Origin: Clostridiaceae bacterium AM27-36LB
GTDB lineage: Bacteria; Bacillota; Clostridia; Lachnospirales; Lachnospiraceae
DNA: 64,000 bases
Assembly (NCBI GenBank): GCA_003480725.1
Contig: QUJQ01000003.1
Location: 431,082 to 495,081, forward strand
Direction of reading: 5' to 3'
The translations under genes and the position numbers were made by a program. Under the pieces are notes generated by a model. It made no database searches, was not told the DNA's origin, and saw only the letters and a program-made list of their open reading frames with translations. Shown here piece after piece: positions 17,251-26,015 of the stretch; positions within the stretch are counted from its first letter, which is position 1; every line of letters starts with the position of its first letter.

Positions 17251-18108
17251 TTACTCTCCCAGCACTTCTTTCATAAATTGCGCGATATATTCTGCCAGTG
17301 CCATACGGACATTGCACATGCAATGATCGCAGTCGAAAGTGATCTGCTTCTGCACAGCCACTGTATCGTGTTCTTTCAGGCGGTTCCACAAAGGCATTAT
17401 CATATGTTTGCCAGGTGCGATATCATCTCCACCTCCAACTACGATACACATATTCCGATCCTTCACATCTTCAAAGGCATCTGCAAAGCAATACGCTTCT
17501 TTATGTGCATCCGCATCCTTGTAGATGGCTTCCAATCCGTCACTTTGAAGAACACTTCCTTCCTCTATCAGTCCCCGGAACCGTTCCCCCTGCCCATGAA
17601 GCAGATAATAGGAAGGATCATAGGGGGTCATCAGGATGATTCCTTTTACCCACGGCAGACGTCTGCCGCTCTGAAGTGCGGTATTGCCGCCCATACTATG
17701 TCCGCACAGGAAAATACTGTCAGGATCGATCTTCCATTTTTCACAGATTTCAGGACTTCTGACCCATTCTGCAATGTGCACCATATCTTCCACGCAGTTA
17801 GAGATCAGATATTTTCCTTCTGAGCCCCAGGCTCCCCGATGATGGGGTGTCAGTACCACACATCCGATACGGCGTAATGCCTGTGCCAGATCATCATTGC
17901 GTGCCGTCCCCGGAAATCCGTGGATCAATATCACGCAGGGTCTTAAAGCTTCATAACTGCCATCCGGGATCAGTACTGATCCATACAGATGACTTCCCTC
18001 GCTGATGATGTCAAGAGCATCCGCTCCAGCAGCCTCCACGCCCGGTTCATTAGGCTTATCCTTGCCTAAATATTCCAGTCTCAGCCGCTTTTTAACATTT
18101 GCACTCAT
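17251..18108 (-). CDS. Alpha/beta hydrolase, dienelactone hydrolase/peptidase-like
   Basis: A 285-residue alpha/beta hydrolase. LIHGFPGTARNDD near residue 62 is the oxyanion-hole HG motif, GHSMGGNTAL near 135 the nucleophile elbow with Ser, and late acids and the DCDHCM histidine near 263 plausibly complete the triad. It has no signal peptide, so it acts in the cytoplasm. The substrate is unknown; esters or short peptides are typical for this fold. It starts only 3 bp after the AGCS symporter gene and is likely co-expressed with it. Confidence 0.8.
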   Translation of the reverse strand: MSANVKKRLRLEYLGKDKPNEPGVEAAGADALDIISEGSHLYGSVLIPDGSYEALRPCVILIHGFPGTARNDDLAQALRRIGCVVLTPHHRGAWGSEGKYLISNCVEDMVHIAEWVRSPEICEKWKIDPDSIFLCGHSMGGNTALQSGRRLPWVKGIILMTPYDPSYYLLHGQGERFRGLIEEGSVLQSDGLEAIYKDADAHKEAYCFADAFEDVKDRNMCIVVGGGDDIAPGKHMIMPLWNRLKEHDTVAVQKQITFDCDHCMCNVRMALAEYIAQFMKEVLGE

Positions 18109-18110
18109 GG

Positions 18111-19511
18111 TTATGATGCTGCTCCCTTCTTATGTGTTCTATCATATTCGTCGAAGAATTCCTTTGCATCTTTTACTACAACACCACCGAACAGGAACAG
18201 AGACAATAAGTTCGGCAATGCCATAAGACCATTTGCCACATCTGCTGCATTCCACATGATAGATACGCTGACCAGTGCTCCCAGGGAACAGATCACACAA
18301 TGCATCACGCGGAACACGATCACACTTTTTGCTCCGAAGAGGAATGCAAATGCAGATTCACCATATGTATACCATCCGAACATGGTAGAGAAGCAGAACA
18401 GTAAGAGGCTGATCATCATGATCACATTACCGAAGCTTCCAAAGTTCATCTGAAATGCCATGGATGCCAGTGCAGTTCCATCAGTCACACCGGAGTTCCA
18501 TACGCCAGTAGTCAGGATCAGTAAAGAGGTAACTGTACAGATCACCATCGTATCGAAAAACACCTCAATGATACCGTACAGAGACTGTCTGGTAGGCTTA
18601 TCAACGATTGCAGTTGCATGCACGATTGCAGAAGAACCGATACCTGCCTCGTTGGAGAATACACCACGGGATACACCTTTCTGGATGGCAAACGCCATGG
18701 TTGCACCAGCCACACCGCCAACTGCTGCATCACCGGTAAATGCAGATTTTACTACATAATAGATGGCAGTCGGGATCATATTTGCATGAAGGATAATAAT
18801 GATCAAACTGAATCCAATATAGATCAGTGCCATAACCGGAGTCAGGACAGTCGTTACATTTGCGATCTTTTTCAGACCACCACAGACTACCAGTCCATCC
18901 AGTACCAGAACAACAATTGCAACTACCCACAGCGGGATACCGATTCCAGTCTCACCATTCAGAGAATTTGCAATGGTATTTGCCTGAAGTGCTCCACAGG
19001 AAATGAAAGATACCATGACGGTAAATACAGCAAATGCGCCTCCCAGAATCTTACCTAAGGTCTTGTTCTTCATTCCTCTGGAAAGAATGTACATAACACC
19101 GCCTCGGAAGTTGCCTGCCTCATCCTGAATTCTGTAATGCATGGCAAGACAGATCTCAGAGAACTTCGTTGCCATACCAAGAAGAGATGCAACCCACATC
19201 CAGAAGATCGCGCCCGGTCCACCGATGGCAATCGCTGCAGCGATTCCTACAATATTACCATTTCCTACGCAGGAAGAAAGCGCGGTTGCCAGTGCTTTGA
19301 AGGACTTGATCTGTCCTACCTCTTTGCCGTTCTCATCCTTGCCACCAATGTTTCCCACACATTCACGGAATGCCATCCCAAATCTGCGGAACTGCACACC
19401 TCGCAGGCGAATGGTCATCATGATACCAACTCCAAAATACACACATAACATGATAGGACCAAACAGGAAATTGATCAATGTTACCAATACTCCATTAATT
19501 GCTTCTGTCAT
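18111..19511 (-). CDS. AGCS-family sodium:alanine/glycine symporter
   Basis: A 466-residue membrane transporter with about eleven helices. GRLRGVQFRRF-like N-terminal loop (RLRGVQFRRFG near residue 33), SFKALATALSSCVGNGNIVGIAAAIAIGGPGAIFWMW near 68-105 and FSNEAGIGSSAIVHA near 295 are the AGCS (SAF/AlsT) signatures that bind sodium and the amino acid. It imports alanine, glycine or serine with Na+. GGAGGT lies seven bases before the ATG and a good promoter about 70 bp upstream. It is followed by the hydrolase gene. Confidence 0.92.
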   Translation of the reverse strand: MTEAINGVLVTLINFLFGPIMLCVYFGVGIMMTIRLRGVQFRRFGMAFRECVGNIGGKDENGKEVGQIKSFKALATALSSCVGNGNIVGIAAAIAIGGPGAIFWMWVASLLGMATKFSEICLAMHYRIQDEAGNFRGGVMYILSRGMKNKTLGKILGGAFAVFTVMVSFISCGALQANTIANSLNGETGIGIPLWVVAIVVLVLDGLVVCGGLKKIANVTTVLTPVMALIYIGFSLIIIILHANMIPTAIYYVVKSAFTGDAAVGGVAGATMAFAIQKGVSRGVFSNEAGIGSSAIVHATAIVDKPTRQSLYGIIEVFFDTMVICTVTSLLILTTGVWNSGVTDGTALASMAFQMNFGSFGNVIMMISLLLFCFSTMFGWYTYGESAFAFLFGAKSVIVFRVMHCVICSLGALVSVSIMWNAADVANGLMALPNLLSLFLFGGVVVKDAKEFFDEYDRTHKKGAAS

Positions 19512-19579
19512 ACACTACCTCCAGTTTTTCGTCCGTTTAGCAGATACAATCGTCCGCTCTTCGGGAACAATTTTAGTTT

Positions 19580-19608
19580 AGTATAGTACAATATTACAGT
19601 ATCAGCAA
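19580..19608 (-). promoter_or_regulatory. SigA promoter of the AGCS symporter gene
   Basis: Minus strand TTGCTG, 17 bp, TATACT, with an approximately 60-nt leader to the ATG at 19511. The remainder of the gap 19609-19723 shows no gene. Confidence 0.65.
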
Positions 19609-19723
19609 CCCTAATTTTCCATTTCCTTAAATTTTTTCGACCATATTCGATCTTATTTTTCCAGTTCAGAGGTACAGAACAGGCAGCGGATCGCACTTTT
19701 GTGTTGTTCTCCTCGTAATATTT

Positions 19724-20650
19724 TTATCGATTTACCGAATATGCCATCCGGCGGTATGCATGTCTGGCTCCACGGATCGCTTTGGAATAAGCCAGAATGT
19801 TTTCCGGCAGTGCCATGCCGGTGTAGCCGGAATCTCCCAGATGATGGATATCTGTTCCTGCCATCTTGCACATAAGAGCGATCTGGCGGATGGTCTCCGT
19901 ATCAGCTCCCTCCTGAGAGGTTCCGATAGAAGTCATGGTCAGCACGCCTCTGCTGTGGGCTTCTTTGACCAGGCTTCTTACATATTCCATGGCGATGCCT
20001 GGAACTGTACCAGGAGCCGGGAACAGGACAATATCTGCCCCTGCGCCGATAAATTCTTCCACATCCCGCGCTGTGATAATATGCTCACCAGCCTCCGACG
20101 GGATACCCGATGCATGCATCTTGCCTGCTGCCAGGATCATCTTATCTCCCACTGCCGCTTTCAGCCTACGCAAAGTATCAGTAATCGCTCCGTTAGAGAC
20201 GCCGTTACCGGGATTTCCGGTAAGCAGGATCATGTCCACACCCATCTCACAGGCTTTCACTGCATTTTCCACTGTCGCCCGGCGTCCCGGTGACATTTTC
20301 CACATGTTGTCCGGATCTTCTCCACCGGCGTTATCCTCCACCGGTTCCAGATTGATACCGACCATGCGGCCGGTCAATCGCTTCAGCTCCCGGACACAGT
20401 CTTCCGGCTTCACCTTTGGCAGACCCTGAATCACCGGATCCTGCACATCAAAGATGTTGAGCAGCAGAATATCTGCTCCCATGGATGCCGTAAACTCCGC
20501 ATTGGTAATATTTCCAAGCATGGGAAGCACGGTTCCGATGCTCTCACAGGCGATCACTCGCCCCTCGCTTCCACTGATACTGGACAGCCAGTCCTCTTTT
20601 TTGAAGGTCACAAAATCTGATGTGACACAATCCAACATTCTCTTTGCCAT
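19724..20650 (-). CDS. Conserved TIM-barrel-like protein (DUF7916 type, function unknown)
   Basis: About 308 residues with repeated beta-alpha signatures: VIACESIGTVLPML near 30, ADILLLNIFDVQDP near 60, MVGINLEPVEDNAG near 95, DMILLTGNPGNGVSNG near 140, ADIVLFPAPGTVPG near 205 and MTSIGTSQEGADTETI near 240, ending HLGDSGYTGMALPENI. The alternating strand pattern suggests a TIM barrel. I recall this family being filed as DUF7916 or mislabelled as a HAD hydrolase, though no HAD motif is present. AAGGGG before the ATG at 20650 chooses the start over the longer open frame. It begins 2 bp after the Cys-rich 65-residue gene, so the two are coupled. Confidence 0.7.
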   Translation of the reverse strand: MAKRMLDCVTSDFVTFKKEDWLSSISGSEGRVIACESIGTVLPMLGNITNAEFTASMGADILLLNIFDVQDPVIQGLPKVKPEDCVRELKRLTGRMVGINLEPVEDNAGGEDPDNMWKMSPGRRATVENAVKACEMGVDMILLTGNPGNGVSNGAITDTLRRLKAAVGDKMILAAGKMHASGIPSEAGEHIITARDVEEFIGAGADIVLFPAPGTVPGIAMEYVRSLVKEAHSRGVLTMTSIGTSQEGADTETIRQIALMCKMAGTDIHHLGDSGYTGMALPENILAYSKAIRGARHAYRRMAYSVNR

Positions 20651-20652
20651 AG

Positions 20653-20850
20653 TTACCCCTTTCTCTCCCTGCTCTTTGCCTCTTCCCAGATGGTGCACGC
20701 TGCACTGTTGGGACATTTCTCCGGATTGCAGTCAAATTCCGTCAGCGTCACGCTTCCATCATCCCCCTGCTCATATTCACAGCAGATGGTCCGCGTCTCG
20801 TTGCTGGTCCGGCAGAAACCGCTGATAAATTCTTCCAGGATCTCACCCAT
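20653..20850 (-). CDS. Small cysteine-rich protein, function unknown
   Basis: A 65-residue protein with seven cysteines: FCR near residue 13, ICCEYE near 23, then DCNPEKCPNSAAC near 41-53. The last cluster, CxxxxCxxxxxC, could hold zinc or an iron-sulfur cluster. GGAGGA lies seven bases before the ATG, and the stop is 2 bp before the start of the TIM-barrel-like gene, which makes it a real and coupled gene. I do not recognise a named family. A metal-binding accessory role to its neighbour is only inference. Confidence 0.75.
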   Translation of the reverse strand: MGEILEEFISGFCRTSNETRTICCEYEQGDDGSVTLTEFDCNPEKCPNSAACTIWEEAKSRERKG

Positions 20851-20956
20851 ACTTTTTCCTCCTGTTCCATAGTTCCTCTTTTCTGTGTATACTATACCAT
20901 GAAACCATGTTACAATGAACAGGCAATCCTGAAAAAAAGAAAGGCAATTTTTATCT

Positions 20957-21220
20957 ATGGAACATCTTTTTTATTATTATCTGATCGTGATCAATGTTCT
21001 CGCATTTGCGCTGATGGGCATTGACAAATCCAAGGCAAAACGGCATCTGTGGCGGATCCCGGAGAAGACTTTATTCCTGTCCGCACTGCTTGGAGGCGGC
21101 GCCGGGGCCATTATCGGCATGTACTTTTTCCATCACAAGACTCGTCACTGGTACTTTGTGATGGGCATGCCAATGATCTTAATCGCAGAAGTTGCTATTT
21201 ATTTGTATTTTATCCGCTGA
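20957..21220 (+). CDS. DUF1294 small membrane protein
   Basis: An 87-residue protein with N- and C-terminal hydrophobic helices. The conserved MGIDKSKAKRHLWRIPEKTLFLSALLGGGAGAIIGMYFFHHKTRHWYF run is the DUF1294 signature, given here by its ends near residues 20 and 68. Its function is unknown. The ribosome binding site (GAAAGG) is weak and about 12 bases upstream. It is divergent from the Cys-rich gene and precedes the LysR gene, which has its own promoter. Confidence 0.85.
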   Translation: MEHLFYYYLIVINVLAFALMGIDKSKAKRHLWRIPEKTLFLSALLGGGAGAIIGMYFFHHKTRHWYFVMGMPMILIAEVAIYLYFIR

Positions 21221-21225
21221 ATCGC

Positions 21226-21254
21226 TTGAAAAAAGCAGTGGTATCTATTATTAT
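21226..21254 (+). promoter_or_regulatory. Promoter of the LysR-family gene
   Basis: TTGAAA, 17 bp, TATTAT on the plus strand, starting just after the DUF1294 stop and 43 bp before the LysR ATG. Confidence 0.55.
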
Positions 21255-21296
21255 CATTACTAAGAATACATAATTTTCATAAGGAAGACTAATAAA

Positions 21297-22187
21297 ATGG
21301 ATATCAACTACGAACTCTATAAGGTATTTTACTATGTGGCGATCTCACTGAGCTTTTCGGAGGCGTCCAAAAAATTATACATTTCCCAGTCTGCAGTCAG
21401 CCAGTCTATCAAAGTACTGGAGAAAAAGCTGAATCAGCCTCTGTTCATCCGAAGCACCAAAAAGGTGCAGCTGACTCCGGAAGGCGAGACTCTGCTCCGT
21501 CATGTGGAACCAGCCATGAACCTGATCCGCAGAGGGGAAGCACAGATCCTGGAGGCAAATACTCTGGGTGGCGGACAGCTCCGTATCGGTGCATCCGACA
21601 CCATCTGCCGCTATTTTCTGGTGCCCTACTTAAGCCGTTTCCACAAGGAATACCCGAACATTCACATCAAAGTAACCAACCAGACTTCCATTGGATGTGT
21701 GGATCTTCTGGAAAATGGCAGCGTGGATCTGATCTTTACCAATTATCCCAATTCCCGGCTTGGGAACGGAAAACAGGTACAACATATCAAGGATTTTCAG
21801 GACTGCTTTATTGCCAGCCGCAAATACTATGGTGAACTGGAACATCAGCCTTTATCTTTCAAGGAACTTTTAAATTATCCGATCCTGATGCTGGACCGGA
21901 ACAGCACCACGAGCGAATTTCTCCATACCCTGTTCCAACAGCATCAGCTGGATCTTGTCCCTGAGATCGAACTAAGTTCCAATGACCTGTTGCTGGACCT
22001 GGCAGATATCGGTCTTGGCATTGCCTTTGTTCCGGACTTCTGCCTGGCGAGGGCTGGCGGCGATCTGTTCCAGATCCCCTTAAAAGCAACATTGCCGACC
22101 AGACAGCTTGCACTGGCTTACAGTGACAAGATGCCGATCAGCAACGCAGCCAAACAGTTTATTCAATATTTCAGCCAGAATTCCTGA
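21297..22187 (+). CDS. LysR-family transcriptional regulator
   Basis: A 296-residue LysR regulator. The winged helix (FYYVAISLSFSEASKKLYISQSAVSQSIKVLE by position 11-43) is followed by LFIRSTKKVQLTPEGE and a periplasmic-binding-protein-like effector domain starting near GQLRIGASDTICRYFL at 93. AAGGAAG lies eight bases before the ATG. Such proteins usually control a divergent neighbour; here the upstream gene points the same way, so the target is not obvious. The last 25 bp overlap the 3' end of the convergent helicase gene. Confidence 0.9.
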   Translation: MDINYELYKVFYYVAISLSFSEASKKLYISQSAVSQSIKVLEKKLNQPLFIRSTKKVQLTPEGETLLRHVEPAMNLIRRGEAQILEANTLGGGQLRIGASDTICRYFLVPYLSRFHKEYPNIHIKVTNQTSIGCVDLLENGSVDLIFTNYPNSRLGNGKQVQHIKDFQDCFIASRKYYGELEHQPLSFKELLNYPILMLDRNSTTSEFLHTLFQQHQLDLVPEIELSSNDLLLDLADIGLGIAFVPDFCLARAGGDLFQIPLKATLPTRQLALAYSDKMPISNAAKQFIQYFSQNS

Positions 22188-24523
22188 AGCTGTCCTGCCA
22201 GCGAATCCACCTGACAATAAGCGTGCTGTTCCCATTCTCTCGGGAACAGCCGCTGATATGAGATCGTGGCAAACCGATCATCCATCAAAAGGATCATTCC
22301 TCTGTCCGCTTCTGTCCGGATCACTCTCCCCGCCGCCTGCAGTACCTTATTCATCCCCGGATACTGATAAGCATAGGCAAATCCGTCCATTCCTTTTTTA
22401 TCAAAATATTCTTTCACGATCTCCCGTTCTCTGCACACCTGCGGCAAACCAGTTCCAATGATCAGTGCACCGATCAGCCGGTCCTCTGTCAGATCGATTC
22501 CTTCTGAGAAAATACCTCCCATAACACAAAATCCAACCAGAGAATGGTTTCGTTCTTTTTCAAATTCTTTCAGAAATGCTTCCCGTTCTTCTTCCGCCAT
22601 ACCTGATTCCTGTCGGATACATTCCATATCTTCATAAGCCACGCAGCGATCTGCTACCTGCTCCATCACCTGATAGGAAGGGGCAAACACCAGATAATTG
22701 CCAGTTTTCACCGTGACTGTCTCGTGAATATACCGGGCCATCCGCTCATATTCCGATGCTACTCGCCTGGAATACCGGCTGCTCACATCCGTTCCTACCA
22801 GCAGTAAGCGATTGGCAGGATCAAAGGGAGACTTTGCATAGACCGCATAATCCTCCAGATTTCCAGTGAGCAGATCCTTATAATAATTGACCGGCAGAAG
22901 GGTTGCTGAGAAAAAGATGGTTGCTGTACCACAGTCCAGACACTGGCGCAGATTTTCCGCCGGGCGCACGCAATACAGATGCAACCAAAAGTGTCCTTCT
23001 TCCGAAAAGTCTGTATAGATCACATAATTGTCATCCAGCCGATCACAGATTCCCAGAAAGTTCCATACTGAAAAATAGAACTCCATGACCTGTTCCCGGA
23101 TCTCTTCCGGCACCGGCTGCTCCAGATATTTATCCAGTTCTGCACTGAGTCTTTGCAGCTGCAGTTCAAAGCCGCCCACCTGAGGCAATACCTGAAATCC
23201 ACTCTCGCATTCTCTCTTCAAGGTTAAGAGGTATCGATTACAACCATCCAGTGCTTTGGTAAGTCCTTCCCGTTTTCCGCGCAGCAGCTTTTTCATCTGC
23301 AGAAATGCTTCCTTCTCCAGCGAAGCACTATACATCTCTCTGCCACGCTCCACCAGATTGTGCGCCTCGTCGATCAGGAACAGATAATCTTCCTTTACAC
23401 CATCTGCAAAAAAGCGTTTTAAGCTGACATTGGGATCAAAGACATAATTATAATCGCAGATCAGTGTATCCACCCAGACTGCCAGATCCAGACTCAGCTC
23501 GAACGGACAGACCTGATATCTTTCCGCTGACTCAAGAATCACCTCTCTGGTATAGGCATCCGGTCCCGTAGTCCATAATTCATAGACCGCCTGATTGATC
23601 CGGTCAAAATGTCCCTTTGCTCTTGGACAGTGATCCGGGTCGCATTCTGGCTTTTCACAGACACATAACTTCTCCTTTGCAGTCAGAACCACTGTCTTAA
23701 GTTCCATGCCCTGCTGCCGCAGCAGATCCAATGCGTCCACCGCCACTGTCCGCGTGATCGTTCTCGCTGTCAGATAAAAGATGCGGCTCGCCAGCCCTTC
23801 TCCCATAGCTTTCAGTGCCGGAAACAGAACCGAAAGTGTCTTTCCCACACCCGTCGGAGCCTGGATAAACAGCCTCTTCTTTCTTGCGATCGTCCGGTAG
23901 ACACTGACTGCCAGATCCTTCTGCCCTTCCCGATAATCAAAGGGAAAGATCAGCTTCTTCAGACTCTCTGCACGTCGTTCCTGCCATAGAGATTCAAAGG
24001 ACACCCATTTCCCATATTCTGCCATAAGATCCCGGAACCATTCGGAAAGCTCTTCCATCGTATAAGTCTCTTCAAAATAGCGCAGTTCCTCCGTCTCCAG
24101 ATCCACATAGATCATCCGGACTCCCATACGCATCTGCCCATGCTGCTGTCCGTAAATATAGGCATAACACTTTGCCTGTGCCAGATGGATCTCCACCGGT
24201 GCTTCCATCCGGGACAGATCCCGATAAGTTCCTTTGATCTCATCAATCACGATTAATGGCTCTTCGCCCCTCTTATCTGTCCAGATGCCATCGGCACGTC
24301 CTTCCACGGACACCGGAATGTCCTCCAGCAGGATCTGATATTTTAATGTCACTTCTGCCTGATAACCGGAACCCATCTGCTTCTGTAATTTTCTGTGAAT
24401 GCGGCTTCCCGCCTGCATGGCCTGTGCATCCCGCCTCCCGCTGCTCTGCCGTCGGTCCAGATCACCGCTTCGCAGCAAGAATTCCACCAGATCCCGGACG
24501 GAGATTCGTTGTGTTGTTCTCAC
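22163..24523 (-). CDS. PD-(D/E)XK nuclease fused to XPD/DinG-type iron-sulfur helicase
   Basis: A 786-residue fusion. The N-terminal 190 residues hold VEGRADGIW and IVIDEIKGTY, a PD-(D/E)XK nuclease core of the Cas4/RecB type. The helicase follows: Walker A APTGVGKTLSVLFP near 220, four cysteines CVCEKPECDPDHCPR near 285 for a 4Fe-4S cluster, LIDEAHNLVERG near 390 (DEAH), and the C-terminal GGIFSEGIDL and QAAGRVIRTEADRG motifs near 660-745. It probably unwinds and cleaves DNA during repair. The start is GTG with GGGAG nine bases upstream. It overlaps the LysR gene tail to tail. Confidence 0.88.
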   Translation of the reverse strand: MRTTQRISVRDLVEFLLRSGDLDRRQSSGRRDAQAMQAGSRIHRKLQKQMGSGYQAEVTLKYQILLEDIPVSVEGRADGIWTDKRGEEPLIVIDEIKGTYRDLSRMEAPVEIHLAQAKCYAYIYGQQHGQMRMGVRMIYVDLETEELRYFEETYTMEELSEWFRDLMAEYGKWVSFESLWQERRAESLKKLIFPFDYREGQKDLAVSVYRTIARKKRLFIQAPTGVGKTLSVLFPALKAMGEGLASRIFYLTARTITRTVAVDALDLLRQQGMELKTVVLTAKEKLCVCEKPECDPDHCPRAKGHFDRINQAVYELWTTGPDAYTREVILESAERYQVCPFELSLDLAVWVDTLICDYNYVFDPNVSLKRFFADGVKEDYLFLIDEAHNLVERGREMYSASLEKEAFLQMKKLLRGKREGLTKALDGCNRYLLTLKRECESGFQVLPQVGGFELQLQRLSAELDKYLEQPVPEEIREQVMEFYFSVWNFLGICDRLDDNYVIYTDFSEEGHFWLHLYCVRPAENLRQCLDCGTATIFFSATLLPVNYYKDLLTGNLEDYAVYAKSPFDPANRLLLVGTDVSSRYSRRVASEYERMARYIHETVTVKTGNYLVFAPSYQVMEQVADRCVAYEDMECIRQESGMAEEEREAFLKEFEKERNHSLVGFCVMGGIFSEGIDLTEDRLIGALIIGTGLPQVCREREIVKEYFDKKGMDGFAYAYQYPGMNKVLQAAGRVIRTEADRGMILLMDDRFATISYQRLFPREWEQHAYCQVDSLAGQLQEFWLKY

Positions 24524-24567
24524 GTATTGTTACTCCCATTCTTCTTTTTCGCATCTCCTGTCATTAT

Positions 24568-24590
24568 ATCATGAAGCATAGCTTCATGAT
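24568..24590. promoter_or_regulatory. Perfect palindrome overlapping a -10 box of the helicase gene
   Basis: ATCATGAAGC and GCTTCATGAT form a perfect 10-bp inverted repeat with a 3-nt centre. On the minus strand a TATAAT hexamer begins at its edge, 45 bp before the helicase GTG, with no good -35 box. It could be an operator. The rest of the gap to 24660 shows a second TATAAT near 24650 but no gene. Confidence 0.4.
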
Positions 24591-24660
24591 CGACATTCGC
24601 CGTTCGTCAAGAGTGAGCAAGCTCCCTCTGTCTCTCTTGCGCTCATTATAACGCAAAAAG

Positions 24661-24700
24661 AGTCATTGCTCCACTGATTCCTCTCAGTAGTGCAATGACT
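24661..24700 (-). terminator. Intrinsic terminator after HPr-like gene
   Basis: Arms 24661-24677 and 24684-24700 pair over 17 bp with few mismatches, followed on the minus strand by TCTTTTTGCG. It lies 24 bp after the stop of the HPr-like gene. Confidence 0.8.
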
Positions 24701-24724
24701 CCTTTCCGATCTTATGATCTTCTC

Positions 24725-24949
24725 TTATGCAACTTTATGTTTTTCCAGAAAGCTGTCAAAGTCGCTGTTCTCGCCATGACATTTAACAATCAGGATCTGA
24801 CCCAGATCCATACTGAGCACACCCAGAATGGATTTTGCATCAACAAGAAAACGATTGTATCTTACATCAATATCAAAATCACATTTTGTTGCAGCTTTAA
24901 CAAAATCATGCACATCATCCATATTCAGTCTGATCCTTGTCTCTTTCAT
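24725..24949 (-). CDS. HPr/Crh-like protein without the PTS histidine
   Basis: A 74-residue HPr-fold protein. The regulatory serine region AKSILGVLSMDLGQ near residue 37 matches the Ser46 site of HPr, the target of HPr kinase. Aligning LNMDDVHDFVKAAT with the usual LHxRPAxxFVxxA puts Asn at the position of active-site His15 and Asp at Arg17, so phosphotransfer from enzyme I should be lost. This is the Crh pattern: a role with CcpA in catabolite control rather than sugar transport. AGGAG eight bases before the ATG at 24949 sets the start; a GTG three codons upstream is too close. It has a perfect-hexamer promoter and its own terminator. Confidence 0.75.
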   Translation of the reverse strand: MKETRIRLNMDDVHDFVKAATKCDFDIDVRYNRFLVDAKSILGVLSMDLGQILIVKCHGENSDFDSFLEKHKVA

Positions 24950-25031
24950 CTCTTTCACTCCTCAATGACACATCCTTTTATAGATGGTCTTTTTCTGCCT
25001 TTTACAGATACATTTTCTTATTTTTACGATT

Positions 25032-25059
25032 ATTATACTCACAGATTTTCCTTTGTCAA
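25032..25059 (-). promoter_or_regulatory. Strong SigA promoter of the HPr-like gene
   Basis: Minus strand TTGACA and TATAAT, both perfect, 16 bp apart, with a leader of about 75 nt. The remaining sequence up to 25169 is AT-rich with no gene seen. Confidence 0.8.
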
Positions 25060-25169
25060 ATTCACCACGGTTCAGATTTTTCTTTTTTTCTTTGTTAAAT
25101 ATGTATAATTTTGTTGCTGATTTTCAGGCAAAATAACCATACTTTTCTACGAGAATGCGTATTCATGGA

Positions 25170-26015
25170 CTATTCCTGTGATATCTGTTTTTCGTATTCT
25201 TGTTTCGTTTCCTTGTTTTGACATTTTTCACAATCTTCACGCAAACTCTCATTCTGAAATTCTTTCATAAAATCCCGGTATTTCAAGGGAATTAACGAAG
25301 TTTGCAGCTTTTGATTAACTCTTGCTTCAATCGTAAGAGTCTTAAAAAAGCACTTCCACAGCTCCCCATACCAGGCTTCCTCATGCGACATCTCCGCCTC
25401 CAGTACAGATCGCTCATCTACTTCTTCTACCAGGAACCATCCTTTTCCTGCCGGATGAATCACTGCCTTCTGCCTCCTGCGGTCATAGATCATCCAGTTC
25501 TCCAGTGGCAGACGATTGGAAAAATGTGGTGCGATCAATGCCAGCACATCTGCCTCAGGATCGATCAATGCCAGCAGCGCACCGGAATCCAGTTCCTGAA
25601 ACCGGATGATCTCGATATAGCGCATGGCAATATTTCCTGCTTTCCTACCTAGTTCAAACATCCGCTGCATCACAGGGTCTCCCAGCATCCCTGTAATCCG
25701 GTGTCCATCTTTCAGATGGAGCCCCAGGACGATCATCCGATAAATCAGATCTGCCTTGTCCTTATCGGGGCAGGCTGCTGCCCGTGCAATCATGACAGCG
25801 GCGTCTTCTCCCATCCGTTCCCGGATCGTCCGCAATACCTTCCCGGCCTTATCTGTATCCGCCATCACTTCTTCATACTCGCAGAACAGTTCCATGTTGC
25901 CCTGGTCCAGAATCGCCAGCCGCACATGAGAATGCCCCAGACGGCTGGCCCATCCATCATATACACCCGTCAGTATCCCTGTCAGACTATCCTCACACTG
26001 AAAAACGCGGATCAT
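25170..26015 (-). CDS. Radical-SAM-linked DNA repair protein (TIGR03915/DUF4130 type)
   Basis: About 281 residues. VFQCEDSLTGILTGVYDGWAS at the N-terminus (counted from residue 3), then LHLKDGHRITGMLGDPVMQRMFELGRK near 105 and EIIRFQELDSGALLALIDPEADVL near 140, plus HFSNRLPLENWMIYDRRR near 168, match the uncharacterised family paired with the TIGR03916 radical SAM protein (names from memory). A catalytic role in DNA repair is predicted only from this pairing and weak similarity to uracil-DNA glycosylase-like proteins. The ATG at 26015 overlaps the radical SAM gene by 23 bp; no clear ribosome binding site is seen, so coupling is likely. An ATG at 26036 is the alternative. Confidence 0.8.
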   Translation of the reverse strand: MIRVFQCEDSLTGILTGVYDGWASRLGHSHVRLAILDQGNMELFCEYEEVMADTDKAGKVLRTIRERMGEDAAVMIARAAACPDKDKADLIYRMIVLGLHLKDGHRITGMLGDPVMQRMFELGRKAGNIAMRYIEIIRFQELDSGALLALIDPEADVLALIAPHFSNRLPLENWMIYDRRRQKAVIHPAGKGWFLVEEVDERSVLEAEMSHEEAWYGELWKCFFKTLTIEARVNQKLQTSLIPLKYRDFMKEFQNESLREDCEKCQNKETKQEYEKQISQE

